From contig NZ_VTHJ01000003.1 of NCBI RefSeq assembly GCF_008386495.1, forward strand, positions 110,501 to 171,072: a stretch of 60,572 nucleotides of DNA. Direction: 5' to 3'. The position numbers and the translations under genes are program-made. The notes under the pieces are model-generated. The model was not told where the DNA came from. It was given only the letters and a program-made list of their open reading frames with translations, and ran no database searches. Each line of letters begins with the position of its first letter. Positions within the stretch are counted from its first letter, which is position 1. The DNA is from Streptomyces tailanensis. GTDB lineage: Bacteria; Actinomycetota; Actinomycetes; Streptomycetales; Streptomycetaceae. Shown one piece after another: positions 16,272 through 23,574 of this stretch.

Positions 16272-16333
16272 CCATGCGGTAAGCGGCCGGGGGCAAGTGA
16301 CCATGCGGTAAGCGGCCGGGGGCAAGTGACCAT
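16254..16333. repeat. Three tandem 29-bp copies of the permease gene end
   Basis: The unit beginning GCGGCCGGG and running through GCAAGTGACCATGCGGTAA occurs at 16254-16282 and 16283-16311, and partly at 16312-16333, with one or two substitutions. The permease stop codon lies inside the first unit, so the 3' end of the gene has been duplicated behind itself. Confidence 0.9.
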
Positions 16334-16391
16334 CGGGAGTGACCTTCGGGACGCCCCGGTGACATGGCCCACGCCATGGACCCCATGGACC

Positions 16392-16656
16392 GTCTCCCGG
16401 CGCCCTCTGGAGGGCATCACCGTCGTAGCCGTCGAGCAGGCCGTCGCGGCGCCCTTCGCCAGGGCGCTGCTGCCCCCCCCTCCCCCAGTTCTCGGCTTCG
16501 CTCGAACCGGGGGGACTCCCATCGCTGCCGGGCGGGGACGAGGCGCGGATGGGGGCGGTACCCGCGCTCGGGGAACACACCGAGTCGCTGCTGCGTGCCG
16601 TGGGGATGACGGACGATGAGATCGCAGCGCTGCGCCGGGACGGTGTGGTCGCCTGA
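16392..16656 (+). pseudogene. CaiB/BaiF CoA-transferase reduced to its two ends
   Basis: The left part encodes RRPLEGITVVAVEQAVAAPFA, the conserved N-terminus of family III CoA-transferases. The right part, in a different frame, encodes a C-terminus ending MGAVPALGEHTESLLRA-VGMTDDEIAALRRDGVVA before a TGA at 16654. Intact enzymes have roughly 300 more residues between these pieces. The gap is occupied only by a dispersed GC-rich repeat (16472-16523). This is a dead gene with an internal deletion whose junction coincides with the repeat. Confidence 0.85.
16472..16523. repeat. Dispersed repeat, family C copy 1, at a deletion junction
   Basis: The run CCCCTCCCCCAGTTCTCGGC continuing through TTCGCTCGAACCGGGGGGAC matches, inverted, the segment 39743-39784. 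It replaces the middle of the CoA-transferase gene. Confidence 0.75.
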
Positions 16657-16686
16657 GCGCGGGCCTCCTCCAGGAAATCCGTGGTG

Positions 16687-16953
16687 CTAGCGGCCGCCGA
16701 AGAGCGAGCGGCGCAGACGCTTCAGGGGTGCGAACAGCGAGACCCTGCCGAGGCGCGTGTCCTTGCGGCTCTTGCGCTCGTGCGGGGTACGGGCGGTGAT
16801 CTCGCGCATCAGCGAGGTCGCCTCCGCCGTCTCACGCTGTGGCACGGCGGGGCCGCTCAGCACCGAGAGATGGCGGTCGAGGCGCGAACTGGTCGCGCTG
16901 CTGCCGCAGGTGATCGCGGGAACGCGCGCCCTGCGTACTGTTATCTGTTCCAT
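16687..16953 (-). CDS. Small conserved hypothetical protein
   Basis: An 88-residue basic protein starting at ATG 16953 with GGGGAG upstream. It opens MEQITVRRARVPAITCGSSA, contains an Arg/Ser/Leu-rich middle and ends in a strongly basic tail (LKRLRRSLFGGR) that could bind membrane or nucleic acid. It has no signal peptide or membrane helix. I recognise similar small Streptomyces proteins from memory but know no function. It lies downstream of the anti-sigma gene on the same strand, separated by 115 bases. Confidence 0.6.
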   Translation of the reverse strand: MEQITVRRARVPAITCGSSATSSRLDRHLSVLSGPAVPQRETAEATSLMREITARTPHERKSRKDTRLGRVSLFAPLKRLRRSLFGGR

Positions 16954-17068
16954 GTCACTCCCCACCCGTACGAGTCCACCCGGCCCGGGCAGCGTAACCA
17001 TATCGCTCCGCCCGAGCACTCGGGAATCACGACCCTCCTATTCCTCTTCCCCGTAACAGGGTTGTTGA

Positions 17069-17872
17069 TTACTCTCCGAATCCGACCGATTCCAGGGCGA
17101 GTTGGACAACTGGCTGGCTGGTTGGTTGCGGTGATCCGCCGTCGGGTTCGACGGTCACGGCGAGTGACGTCGCATCAGTGTTCATTCCGCTGGTGACCAA
17201 GGGCGTGTCGCCGTCGAACAGGCCCAGGGAGCGCGGTTGCACGTCGGGGCGCATGAGCCAGAGCTGGTGTACCCGGCCGGCCGGGAGGTCCTCGAACCCG
17301 CTGAGGGTGACGATCGCGCTCCCCTCTTCCGCGGAAGCGATCACTCCGATTCCATTGCCCTCCGCGTCCCGTTCGCTGGTCGCCTCGGCGTCCGGCGCGG
17401 TGAGGACGTGGGCGATCTCACGTGCCCGGTCGCGCTCCGCGGCAAGTTGGTCCTGGGTCCGGTCGGCCTGGACGGCGAAGAGCGAGGCCACGACGAGCGC
17501 CGCGGCGGCCGTCGCGGTGGCCAGCGGGGCGAACAAAGGGCGCGAACGGGGCGCACGGGTGCGCGACTTCGGCGGCGGCTCGGTACCCCACACATGCGCC
17601 GGCAGATGCTGCTGGGGGCGCGCCTGCGCCGGAGCCTCCTGTGGCATGTTGCGTACGGCGGCGAAGACCCGGTCGCGCATCGCGGCCGGCGCCGGGGCTG
17701 CCGTCGACCACGCCAGCCGCACCGCGTCCTCGGACAGGGCGCGCACCTCGGCCGTACAGCGGTCGCAGCGCTCGAGGTGCTTCTCGAAGCGGCGCCGCTC
17801 GCCCGGCTCCAAGGCGTCGAGCGCGTAGGGCGCGGCGAGCGAGTGGAGGTCCCCGCGGCGGAACAGGCTCAT
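17069..17872 (-). CDS. Anti-sigma factor, RskA-like with zinc-binding N-terminus
   Basis: A 267-residue single-pass membrane protein that should hold the adjacent ECF sigma factor inactive. Residues 10-45 form a zinc anti-sigma domain with the HxxxCxxC ligands (H32, C36, C39). One membrane helix lies at about 112-132 (LATATAAAALVVASLFAVQ), and the exported part is an RskA-type C-terminal domain with the GRVHQLWLM motif. The ATG at 17872 lies 40 bases after the sigma stop, so both are on one transcript. Release would require regulated proteolysis, as for RskA of mycobacteria. The signal is unknown. Confidence 0.93.
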   Translation of the reverse strand: MSLFRRGDLHSLAAPYALDALEPGERRRFEKHLERCDRCTAEVRALSEDAVRLAWSTAAPAPAAMRDRVFAAVRNMPQEAPAQARPQQHLPAHVWGTEPPPKSRTRAPRSRPLFAPLATATAAAALVVASLFAVQADRTQDQLAAERDRAREIAHVLTAPDAEATSERDAEGNGIGVIASAEEGSAIVTLSGFEDLPAGRVHQLWLMRPDVQPRSLGLFDGDTPLVTSGMNTDATSLAVTVEPDGGSPQPTSQPVVQLALESVGFGE

Positions 17873-17912
17873 ACGGCACCTGCCTCGTGTTTCGTGAGGC
17901 CGAACAGCGCGC

Positions 17913-18455
17913 TCATGCGACTCCTCCCAGGCATTCGCGCAGCCGTGTGAGTCCGTCGCGCATACGGGTCTTGACCGTGCCGAGCGGTAAGGAGAGCCGC
18001 TCGGCCACTTCTCGGTAGGTGTAGCCGTCGTAGTAGGCGAGGGTGACGGACTCGCGCTGGAGGCTGGTGAGCTTCTCCAGGCAGTGGCGCACCCACTGGC
18101 GTTCGAGTCCGGCCTCGACCTCCTCGGCGACCTGGTCGAAGGCCGGGTTGTGGGCCTTCCAGCCCTCGCGCTGCTCGCGCTCGGTGGCGGCGCGGGCGCT
18201 GCGCACGCGGTCCACCGCGCGGCGGTGCGCGAGGGTGAGGATCCAGGACAGGGCGCTGCCGCGGGCGGGGTCGAACCGACCCGCGGAGCGCCAGAGTTCG
18301 AGCAGCACCTCCTGAGCCACCTCCTCCGACTGCGCGGGATCCCGTACGACCCGGCGGACCAACCCGAACACCGGGCCGGACACCAGTCCGTACAGCTCCT
18401 CGAACGCTCTCTGGTCGCCTCCGGCCACCCGGACCAGAAGCTTGTCCGCCTCCAC
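17913..18455 (-). CDS. ECF RNA polymerase sigma factor, SigK-like
   Basis: A 180-residue extracytoplasmic-function sigma factor. Region 2 spans residues 10-85 (AFEELYGLVSGPVFGLVRRV, then the -10 recognition helix around WILTLAHRRAVDRVRS) and region 4 spans 125-175 (SVTLAYYDGYTYREVAERLS, LGTVKTRM). The pairing with an RskA-like anti-sigma factor and the sequence fit the SigK group. The start is GTG at 18455 with CGGGAGG and AGGGGGAG upstream. It is divergently transcribed from the DUF4331 gene across about 280 bases holding a direct repeat, so that operon is a probable target along with its own gene. Confidence 0.93.
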   Translation of the reverse strand: MEADKLLVRVAGGDQRAFEELYGLVSGPVFGLVRRVVRDPAQSEEVAQEVLLELWRSAGRFDPARGSALSWILTLAHRRAVDRVRSARAATEREQREGWKAHNPAFDQVAEEVEAGLERQWVRHCLEKLTSLQRESVTLAYYDGYTYREVAERLSLPLGTVKTRMRDGLTRLRECLGGVA

Positions 18456-18574
18456 TCGCTCCCCCTCGCCTCCCGCTGAGCACGGCCATCCCCGCGCGTA
18501 AGGCATTCGCAACGAACCCACCTCCGGATGGGGTTACGGATGAAGCCTGCCCAAAACGCGGGTCCCCCGTCGAG

Positions 18575-18607
18575 CAATCGGTACGACCGTCGGGGAATCG
18601 GTCCGAC
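18575..18607. promoter_or_regulatory. Direct repeat AATCGGT(A/C)CGAC between sigma and DUF4331 genes
   Basis: CAATCGGTACGAC and GAATCGGTCCGAC are spaced 20 bp apart (about two helical turns) in the divergent intergenic region. They could be a regulator site or paired promoter elements. No confident -10 element was assigned. Confidence 0.45.
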
Positions 18608-18733
18608 GAATCACGTTCGCCACTGAAACAACTCTTCAAACGCGCCGTAAGAACGTTTGGGATTCGACCAATCCACCCCGGCGACCGCTCCGAATGGCGT
18701 TCGTCAGGCAAGTTGGGACAGAGGACGGACGGC

Positions 18734-20260
18734 ATGACACCTACTTCCAGGAGCGGCGCGGGACGCAGGAGCATCGCGTCCCTCATCTGTGGTTCGCTGG
18801 CCGCCGGAGGGCTCGCAGCCGCCGGCGTCACCGCGCTGGAACCGGGGGCGGCCTCCGCCTCCAGCCACCGCGAGGCCCCGCTGATCTCGGGGCAGCCCCA
18901 GTTCGACAACACCGACGTGTACGCCTTCGTGAGCCCGGACAAGCCGGACACCACGACGATCGTCGCGAACTGGATCCCCATGGAGGAGCCGGCGGGCGGC
19001 CCGAACTTCTTCACCTTCGCCGAGGACGCCCAGTACGACCTGCGGATCGACCAGGACGGCGACGCGCAGGAAGACCTCATCTTCCGCTACACGTTCAAGA
19101 CGAAGACGAAGAACAAGGACACGTTCCTCTACAACACGGGCGTGGTCGAGAGCCTCGACGACCCGGACCTCAACATCACGCAGACGTACGACATCGAGCT
19201 CATCAAGCTCAAGAACCGCAGCGCGGTGTCGAAGACGAAGCTCGCGGACGATGTGTGGGTGGCGCCGTCGAACGTCGGCAAGGCGTCGATGCCGGACTTC
19301 AAGAAGCTGCGCGACGAGGCCGTCTACGAGACCGCCAGCGGTGTGACGACGTACGCCGGACAGGCCGACGACCCGTTCTTCCTGGACCTGCGCGTCTTCG
19401 ACCTGCTGTACGGCGGTGACCTGTCCGAGGTCGGGCGGGACACCCTCAAGGGCTACAACGTCAACTCGATCGCCCTGCAGGTGCCGAGCGAGGCGCTCGT
19501 CGAGTCGAAGGACCAGCCGATCGTCGGCATCTGGTCCACGACCCAGCGCGAGGGCGCCGACGGCCAGTTCCACCAGGTCTCGCGCCTCGGCATGCCGCTG
19601 GTCAACGAGGTCGTCAACCCCATCAAGGACAAGGACACGTTCAACGCGTCCTCGCCCGTGGACGACGCGCAGTTCCTGAAGAACGTCACCGAGCCCGAGC
19701 TGCCCAAGCTCATCGAGGCGATCTACAAGATCCCCGCCCCGGCAGAGCCGCGCAACGACCTCGTCGACGTCTTCCTCAAGGGCGTCGAGGGCCTCAACCA
19801 GCCCGAGCACGTGACACCGTCAGAGCAGCTGCGCCTCAACACCTCGATCGAGCCCACCAAGAAGCCGAAGCGGCTCGGTGTCCTCGACGGCGACAACCAG
19901 GGCTTCCCGAACGGCCGCCGCCTCACCGACGACGTGATCGACATCGCGCTCCAGGTCGTCGAGGGTGAACTGGTCGACGCCCCGAACGACTTGGGCGACG
20001 CGGTCGACAAGAACGACAAGAAGTTCGGCAAGAAGTTCCCGTACGTGGGTCTGCCGACGGCCGGTTCGCGCGGCAAGACGGTCAAGGGCAACAGCACGAA
20101 CAACGTCCGCAGCGCCATCGGCACCGGGGTCACCGAGTCCGGCATGGACGACACCACGCTGATCGCGGCCTCGGCCGGCGCCGGCGCCGCCGGTGTCCTG
20201 CTGGTCGGCACGGGCCTGCTGTGGTGGCGCCGCCGGATGAACGACCGGGCCTACTACTAA
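18734..20260 (+). CDS. DUF4331 family secreted, membrane-anchored protein
   Basis: A 508-residue exported protein of unknown function. A signal peptide (residues 1-43, ending in GAASA) is followed at once by the DUF4331 signature SSHREAPLISGQPQFDNTDVY. The mature domain is rich in Asp and Lys. A C-terminal membrane helix (about 478-497) ends in RRRMNDRAYY, leaving the bulk outside. The ATG at 18734 follows GAGGACGG. It is the first gene of an operon with a TPR protein and a NicO metal transporter and faces the ECF sigma/anti-sigma pair. A role in metal handling or surface sensing is inferred only from context. Confidence 0.85.
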   Translation: MTPTSRSGAGRRSIASLICGSLAAGGLAAAGVTALEPGAASASSHREAPLISGQPQFDNTDVYAFVSPDKPDTTTIVANWIPMEEPAGGPNFFTFAEDAQYDLRIDQDGDAQEDLIFRYTFKTKTKNKDTFLYNTGVVESLDDPDLNITQTYDIELIKLKNRSAVSKTKLADDVWVAPSNVGKASMPDFKKLRDEAVYETASGVTTYAGQADDPFFLDLRVFDLLYGGDLSEVGRDTLKGYNVNSIALQVPSEALVESKDQPIVGIWSTTQREGADGQFHQVSRLGMPLVNEVVNPIKDKDTFNASSPVDDAQFLKNVTEPELPKLIEAIYKIPAPAEPRNDLVDVFLKGVEGLNQPEHVTPSEQLRLNTSIEPTKKPKRLGVLDGDNQGFPNGRRLTDDVIDIALQVVEGELVDAPNDLGDAVDKNDKKFGKKFPYVGLPTAGSRGKTVKGNSTNNVRSAIGTGVTESGMDDTTLIAASAGAGAAGVLLVGTGLLWWRRRMNDRAYY

Positions 20261-20271
20261 GCCCGGCCCGA

Positions 20272-20295
20272 CCGGGCCCGTCCCCTGGGGCCCGG
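20272..20295 (+). terminator. Hairpin between DUF4331 and TPR genes
   Basis: CCGGGCCC and GGGCCCGG pair around GTCCCCTG, 12 bases after the DUF4331 stop. It may end or attenuate transcription before the TPR gene, which starts 100 bases later. Confidence 0.6.
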
Positions 20296-20395
20296 TCCAC
20301 CGACCGGCGCGGCCCGCTCGTACCCATCCCCCACGGCGCGGGCCGCGCCTCATCACCGTAACTCGGGTTCACGGCAAGGAATTTGAGGAGAGGGC

Positions 20396-21802
20396 ATGTC
20401 CCCGCGTACGAACGAGAGCGCGCCGGAGGACCGGCGTCCGCGTCCCGACGAGGGGGCTCCCGCAGACGATCGACATTCGTTCCGGCGGCGGGTGGTGCGG
20501 TACATCGCGTGTGCGGCGGCGCTGGCGGTGGCGTTCACCGGGTTCGCGGTGGCGCTGGGGGCGGGGGAGGACGAGCGGACGGTGATCACGTCCACCTCGC
20601 CCGGTGTCTCGGCGGCGCAGCTCGCCAGTGGTGATCTCGACACGGCGGTCGCGGGGTTGCAGGCCCATCTCCGGGAGCAGCCGAAGGACTTCGGCTCCTG
20701 GTCCACGCTCGGTCTCGCATACGTCGAGCAGGCCCGCACGAAGGGCGACCCCTCCCGCTATCCGCAGGCCGAGAAGGCGCTGAAGCGCTCGCTGAAGCTG
20801 CGGCCGGACAACGACCCGGCGCTCGCGGGCCTCGCCGCACTGGCCGCCGCGCGGCACGAGTTCGAGGACGCGCTGGGCTACGCGGACCGGGCACTGAAGG
20901 AGAACCCGTACAGCGAGCGGGCGTTGTGCACCCGGATCGACGCCCTCGTCGAACTCGGCCGCTACGACGAGGCGTTGAAGGCGGCGCGGCTCGCCGACAC
21001 CCGGCGCCCCGGCATCCCCGTATTCACGCGGTACGCCTACGTGTACGAGCTGCGCGGCGACGTGAAGACCGCCAAGCGGGTCCTGGAGCAGGCGCTCAAC
21101 TCGGCTGTGACGCGCGGCGACATCGCCTACGTGGCCACCCAGCTCGGACAACTCGCCTGGAAACAGGGCGACTACAAGACTTCCCTCGACCACTACGCCC
21201 GTGCCCTGGGCGCCGACGACACCTACCTTCCCGCGCTGGAGGGTCGTGCCCGCGCCCAGGCCGCGAGCGGTGACGAGGCCGAGGCGATCGGCGGCCTTGA
21301 GCCGGTCGTGGCCACCTACCCGCTGCCGGGCCCGCTGGTGGTGCTCGGTGAGCTGTACGAGGCGAAGGGCGCCAAAGCCGCGGCGCGCGAGCAGTACGCG
21401 CTGGTGGACGCCTACACCGCCATCGCCCGCGTCAATGGCGTCAACGCCGACCTCGACACCGCGATGGCCGCCGCCGACCACGGCGACGAGAAGGCCGCGC
21501 TGCGGGCCGCGGAGGCCGAGTGGAAGCGCCGGGAGACGGTCCACACGGCGGACGCCCTCGCCTGGGCCCTGCACGTCAACGGCCGTGACGCCGAGGCCCT
21601 GCCGTACGCCCGCCGCGCGACCGGGACCGGGTACCAGGACGCGACGGTCCTGTACCACCGCGGCATGGTCGAGTACGCCGCCGGCGACGAGAAGGAGGCG
21701 CGGGCCTCGCTGAAGGCGGCGCTCGACCTCAACCCCGGCTTCTCGCCACTCGGCGCCGCGGAGGCCCGTAGGACCCTGAAGGCTCTGGAGGCCGCCAAGT
21801 GA
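20396..21802 (+). CDS. TPR-repeat membrane-anchored protein
   Basis: A 468-residue protein with a cytoplasmic N-terminus, a membrane helix (about 38-58) and an exported domain of consecutive tetratricopeptide repeats from residue 75 to the end. Helical pairs such as WSTLGLAYVEQA, ALAGLAALAAARHEFEDALGYA and VLYHRGMVEYAAGDEKEARA are visible. TPR arrays bind other proteins, so it probably scaffolds a complex outside the membrane with the DUF4331 and NicO proteins encoded beside it. A strong GAGGAGAGG precedes the ATG. Its stop overlaps the start of the transporter gene by four bases (GTGA), showing translational coupling. Confidence 0.88.
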   Translation: MSPRTNESAPEDRRPRPDEGAPADDRHSFRRRVVRYIACAAALAVAFTGFAVALGAGEDERTVITSTSPGVSAAQLASGDLDTAVAGLQAHLREQPKDFGSWSTLGLAYVEQARTKGDPSRYPQAEKALKRSLKLRPDNDPALAGLAALAAARHEFEDALGYADRALKENPYSERALCTRIDALVELGRYDEALKAARLADTRRPGIPVFTRYAYVYELRGDVKTAKRVLEQALNSAVTRGDIAYVATQLGQLAWKQGDYKTSLDHYARALGADDTYLPALEGRARAQAASGDEAEAIGGLEPVVATYPLPGPLVVLGELYEAKGAKAAAREQYALVDAYTAIARVNGVNADLDTAMAAADHGDEKAALRAAEAEWKRRETVHTADALAWALHVNGRDAEALPYARRATGTGYQDATVLYHRGMVEYAAGDEKEARASLKAALDLNPGFSPLGAAEARRTLKALEAAK

Positions 21803-23511
21803 CATCCCGTCGGCGCGTGTTCGCCTCCTGCGCATCGGTCTTCCTGGCCGCCTGCACGCTCGTCCTCGTCCCCACCGCGACGGCGAGCGCCCATCCCCTC
21901 GGCAACTTCACCGTCAACCGCTACGACGGCCTGGTCGCCGCCCCCGGCCAGCTCAAGGTCTTCCATGTCGAGGACCTCGCGGAGATCCCGGCGACCCAGG
22001 CCGCGGCCGCCATCAAGCGGCAGGGCATGGGGAATTGGTCCCGGGAGCGGTGCGAGACGGCCGCCGAAGGCACCGAGGTCACCGTCGACGGGAGTGCCGT
22101 CGAGGTGACACTCAAGTCGAGCCGTGCCGTGGAGCGGCCGGGCCAGGCGGGGCTGAAGACACTGCGCGTGGAGTGCCGGCTGACGGCCCCGCTGCCGGAC
22201 CGGGCGGCCGACGTACGCTTCCACGCCGCCGTGGAGTCCGGTCCGGGCTGGCGCGAGGTCACCGCTCAGGGCGATCGGATGACGCTGACCGGTTCGGACG
22301 TGCCCGAGGAGTCGGTGTCCGAGCAACTCACCAACTACCCCCAGGAGTTGCTGCAGTCGCCGAAGGACACGGCGAAGGCATCCCTCCAGGTCCGGCCCGG
22401 CGGCCCCGCGCTGGCGGAGGCGGAGGAGCGCGACGCGCCCGGTGCCTCGATCCTCCCGCGCGGCGCGGACCGCTGGACCCGGGCCCTGGACGACCTGGTC
22501 GCCGGCAACGACCTCACCCTCGGCTTCGGGGCGCTGGCCTTCGGTATCGCCATCTTCCTCGGCGCGATGCACGCCCTCGGCCCGGGCCACGGCAAGACCC
22601 TGATGGCCGCCACCGCCGCCGCACGGGACCGGGCCCGGATGCGAGACGTCCTGCCCATGGCCGCCTCGGTGACGGTCACCCACACCCTGGGCGTGGTCGC
22701 CCTCGGCCTCCTGGTCCTCGCCGGTTCGGCCGCCGCCCCGGCCGTCATCACCTGGCTGGGCATCGCGAGCGGCCTCTTCGTACTGGCGGCGGGCGTGACG
22801 CTCGTACGCCGCGCCTGGCTGAACCGCAAGCTCGCGCTCATGCACGAGCAGGCACCTGGGCACGGCCACACGCACGACGACAGCCACGAGCATGACCACG
22901 AGCACGGGCACGATCACGGGCACTCCCACGAGCCCAAGCGTGAACTCGTCCTCGCCCACTCCCAGACCCACGCGTCGGCCGAGGCCCACACCCATGAGCA
23001 CTCGACATCCAAGACGCACTCCCACGACCACGGCCACACGCACGACCACACACACGGCCATGACCACAAGCACAGCCACGACCACGGTCACGACCAAAAG
23101 CGCTCCCTCTTCGGCGGCGGCGTCACCCACACCCACGGCGGTTTCACCCACACCCACCCCACCGCGCCCACCCTGCGCGGCACGATCCTGCTCGGTTTCG
23201 CGGGCGGCATGGTGCCGAGCCCGTCGGCCGTGGTCGTGCTGGTCGGCGCGGCGGCGCTCGGGAAGGCGTGGTTCGGGCTGCTGCTCGTGCTGGCGTACGG
23301 GATCGGGCTGGCGCTCACGCTGACGGCGGCCGGGTACGCCGTGGTGAAGGCGGGCGGCTGGGTGACGCGGGTGCTGGACAAGGGCCAAGGCAGGCTCGGC
23401 GGTCCGACGGCGGCGCTGGTGCGGCGGACGGTGCCGCTGGCGTCGGCGGCGATGGTTGTCGTCCTGGGGGCTGGTTTGGTGCTCAAGGGGGCGGCATCCG
23501 CACTCGGCTGA
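21799..23511 (+). CDS. NicO/RcnA-type nickel-cobalt transporter with His-rich loop
   Basis: A 570-residue membrane protein. A signal peptide (1-33) and an exported domain (about 34-230) precede six to seven membrane helices. The helix carrying HALGPGHGKTLM and the later GFAGGMVPSPSAVVVLVGA motif identify the NicO/RcnA/HupE-like nickel-cobalt family. Between the helices, residues about 350-455 form a loop with dozens of His in HxH and DHxH patterns, a likely metal buffer or sensor. The start is GTG at 21799, overlapping the TPR gene stop. Export of excess nickel or cobalt is known for RcnA. The long exported domain and the DUF4331/TPR partners are not part of that classic system. Confidence 0.9.
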   Translation: MTSRRRVFASCASVFLAACTLVLVPTATASAHPLGNFTVNRYDGLVAAPGQLKVFHVEDLAEIPATQAAAAIKRQGMGNWSRERCETAAEGTEVTVDGSAVEVTLKSSRAVERPGQAGLKTLRVECRLTAPLPDRAADVRFHAAVESGPGWREVTAQGDRMTLTGSDVPEESVSEQLTNYPQELLQSPKDTAKASLQVRPGGPALAEAEERDAPGASILPRGADRWTRALDDLVAGNDLTLGFGALAFGIAIFLGAMHALGPGHGKTLMAATAAARDRARMRDVLPMAASVTVTHTLGVVALGLLVLAGSAAAPAVITWLGIASGLFVLAAGVTLVRRAWLNRKLALMHEQAPGHGHTHDDSHEHDHEHGHDHGHSHEPKRELVLAHSQTHASAEAHTHEHSTSKTHSHDHGHTHDHTHGHDHKHSHDHGHDQKRSLFGGGVTHTHGGFTHTHPTAPTLRGTILLGFAGGMVPSPSAVVVLVGAAALGKAWFGLLLVLAYGIGLALTLTAAGYAVVKAGGWVTRVLDKGQGRLGGPTAALVRRTVPLASAAMVVVLGAGLVLKGAASALG

Positions 23512-23574
23512 GCTACTTTTGGGGAGAAATCGCACGGAGTGGAGATTTCGCGCGGATGCGAATGGGGGACGCCC

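Noticed and set aside
17069..18577. A single 502-codon minus-strand frame spanning anti-sigma and sigma genes
   Set aside because: The upstream part is an out-of-frame reading of the sigma gene. The anti-sigma protein starts at 17872 with a family-typical N-terminus.
22845..23165. The run of CAC/CAT codons considered as a repeat array or low-complexity insertion
   Set aside because: It keeps the reading frame and encodes the His-rich loop typical of metal transporters, so it is part of the gene.
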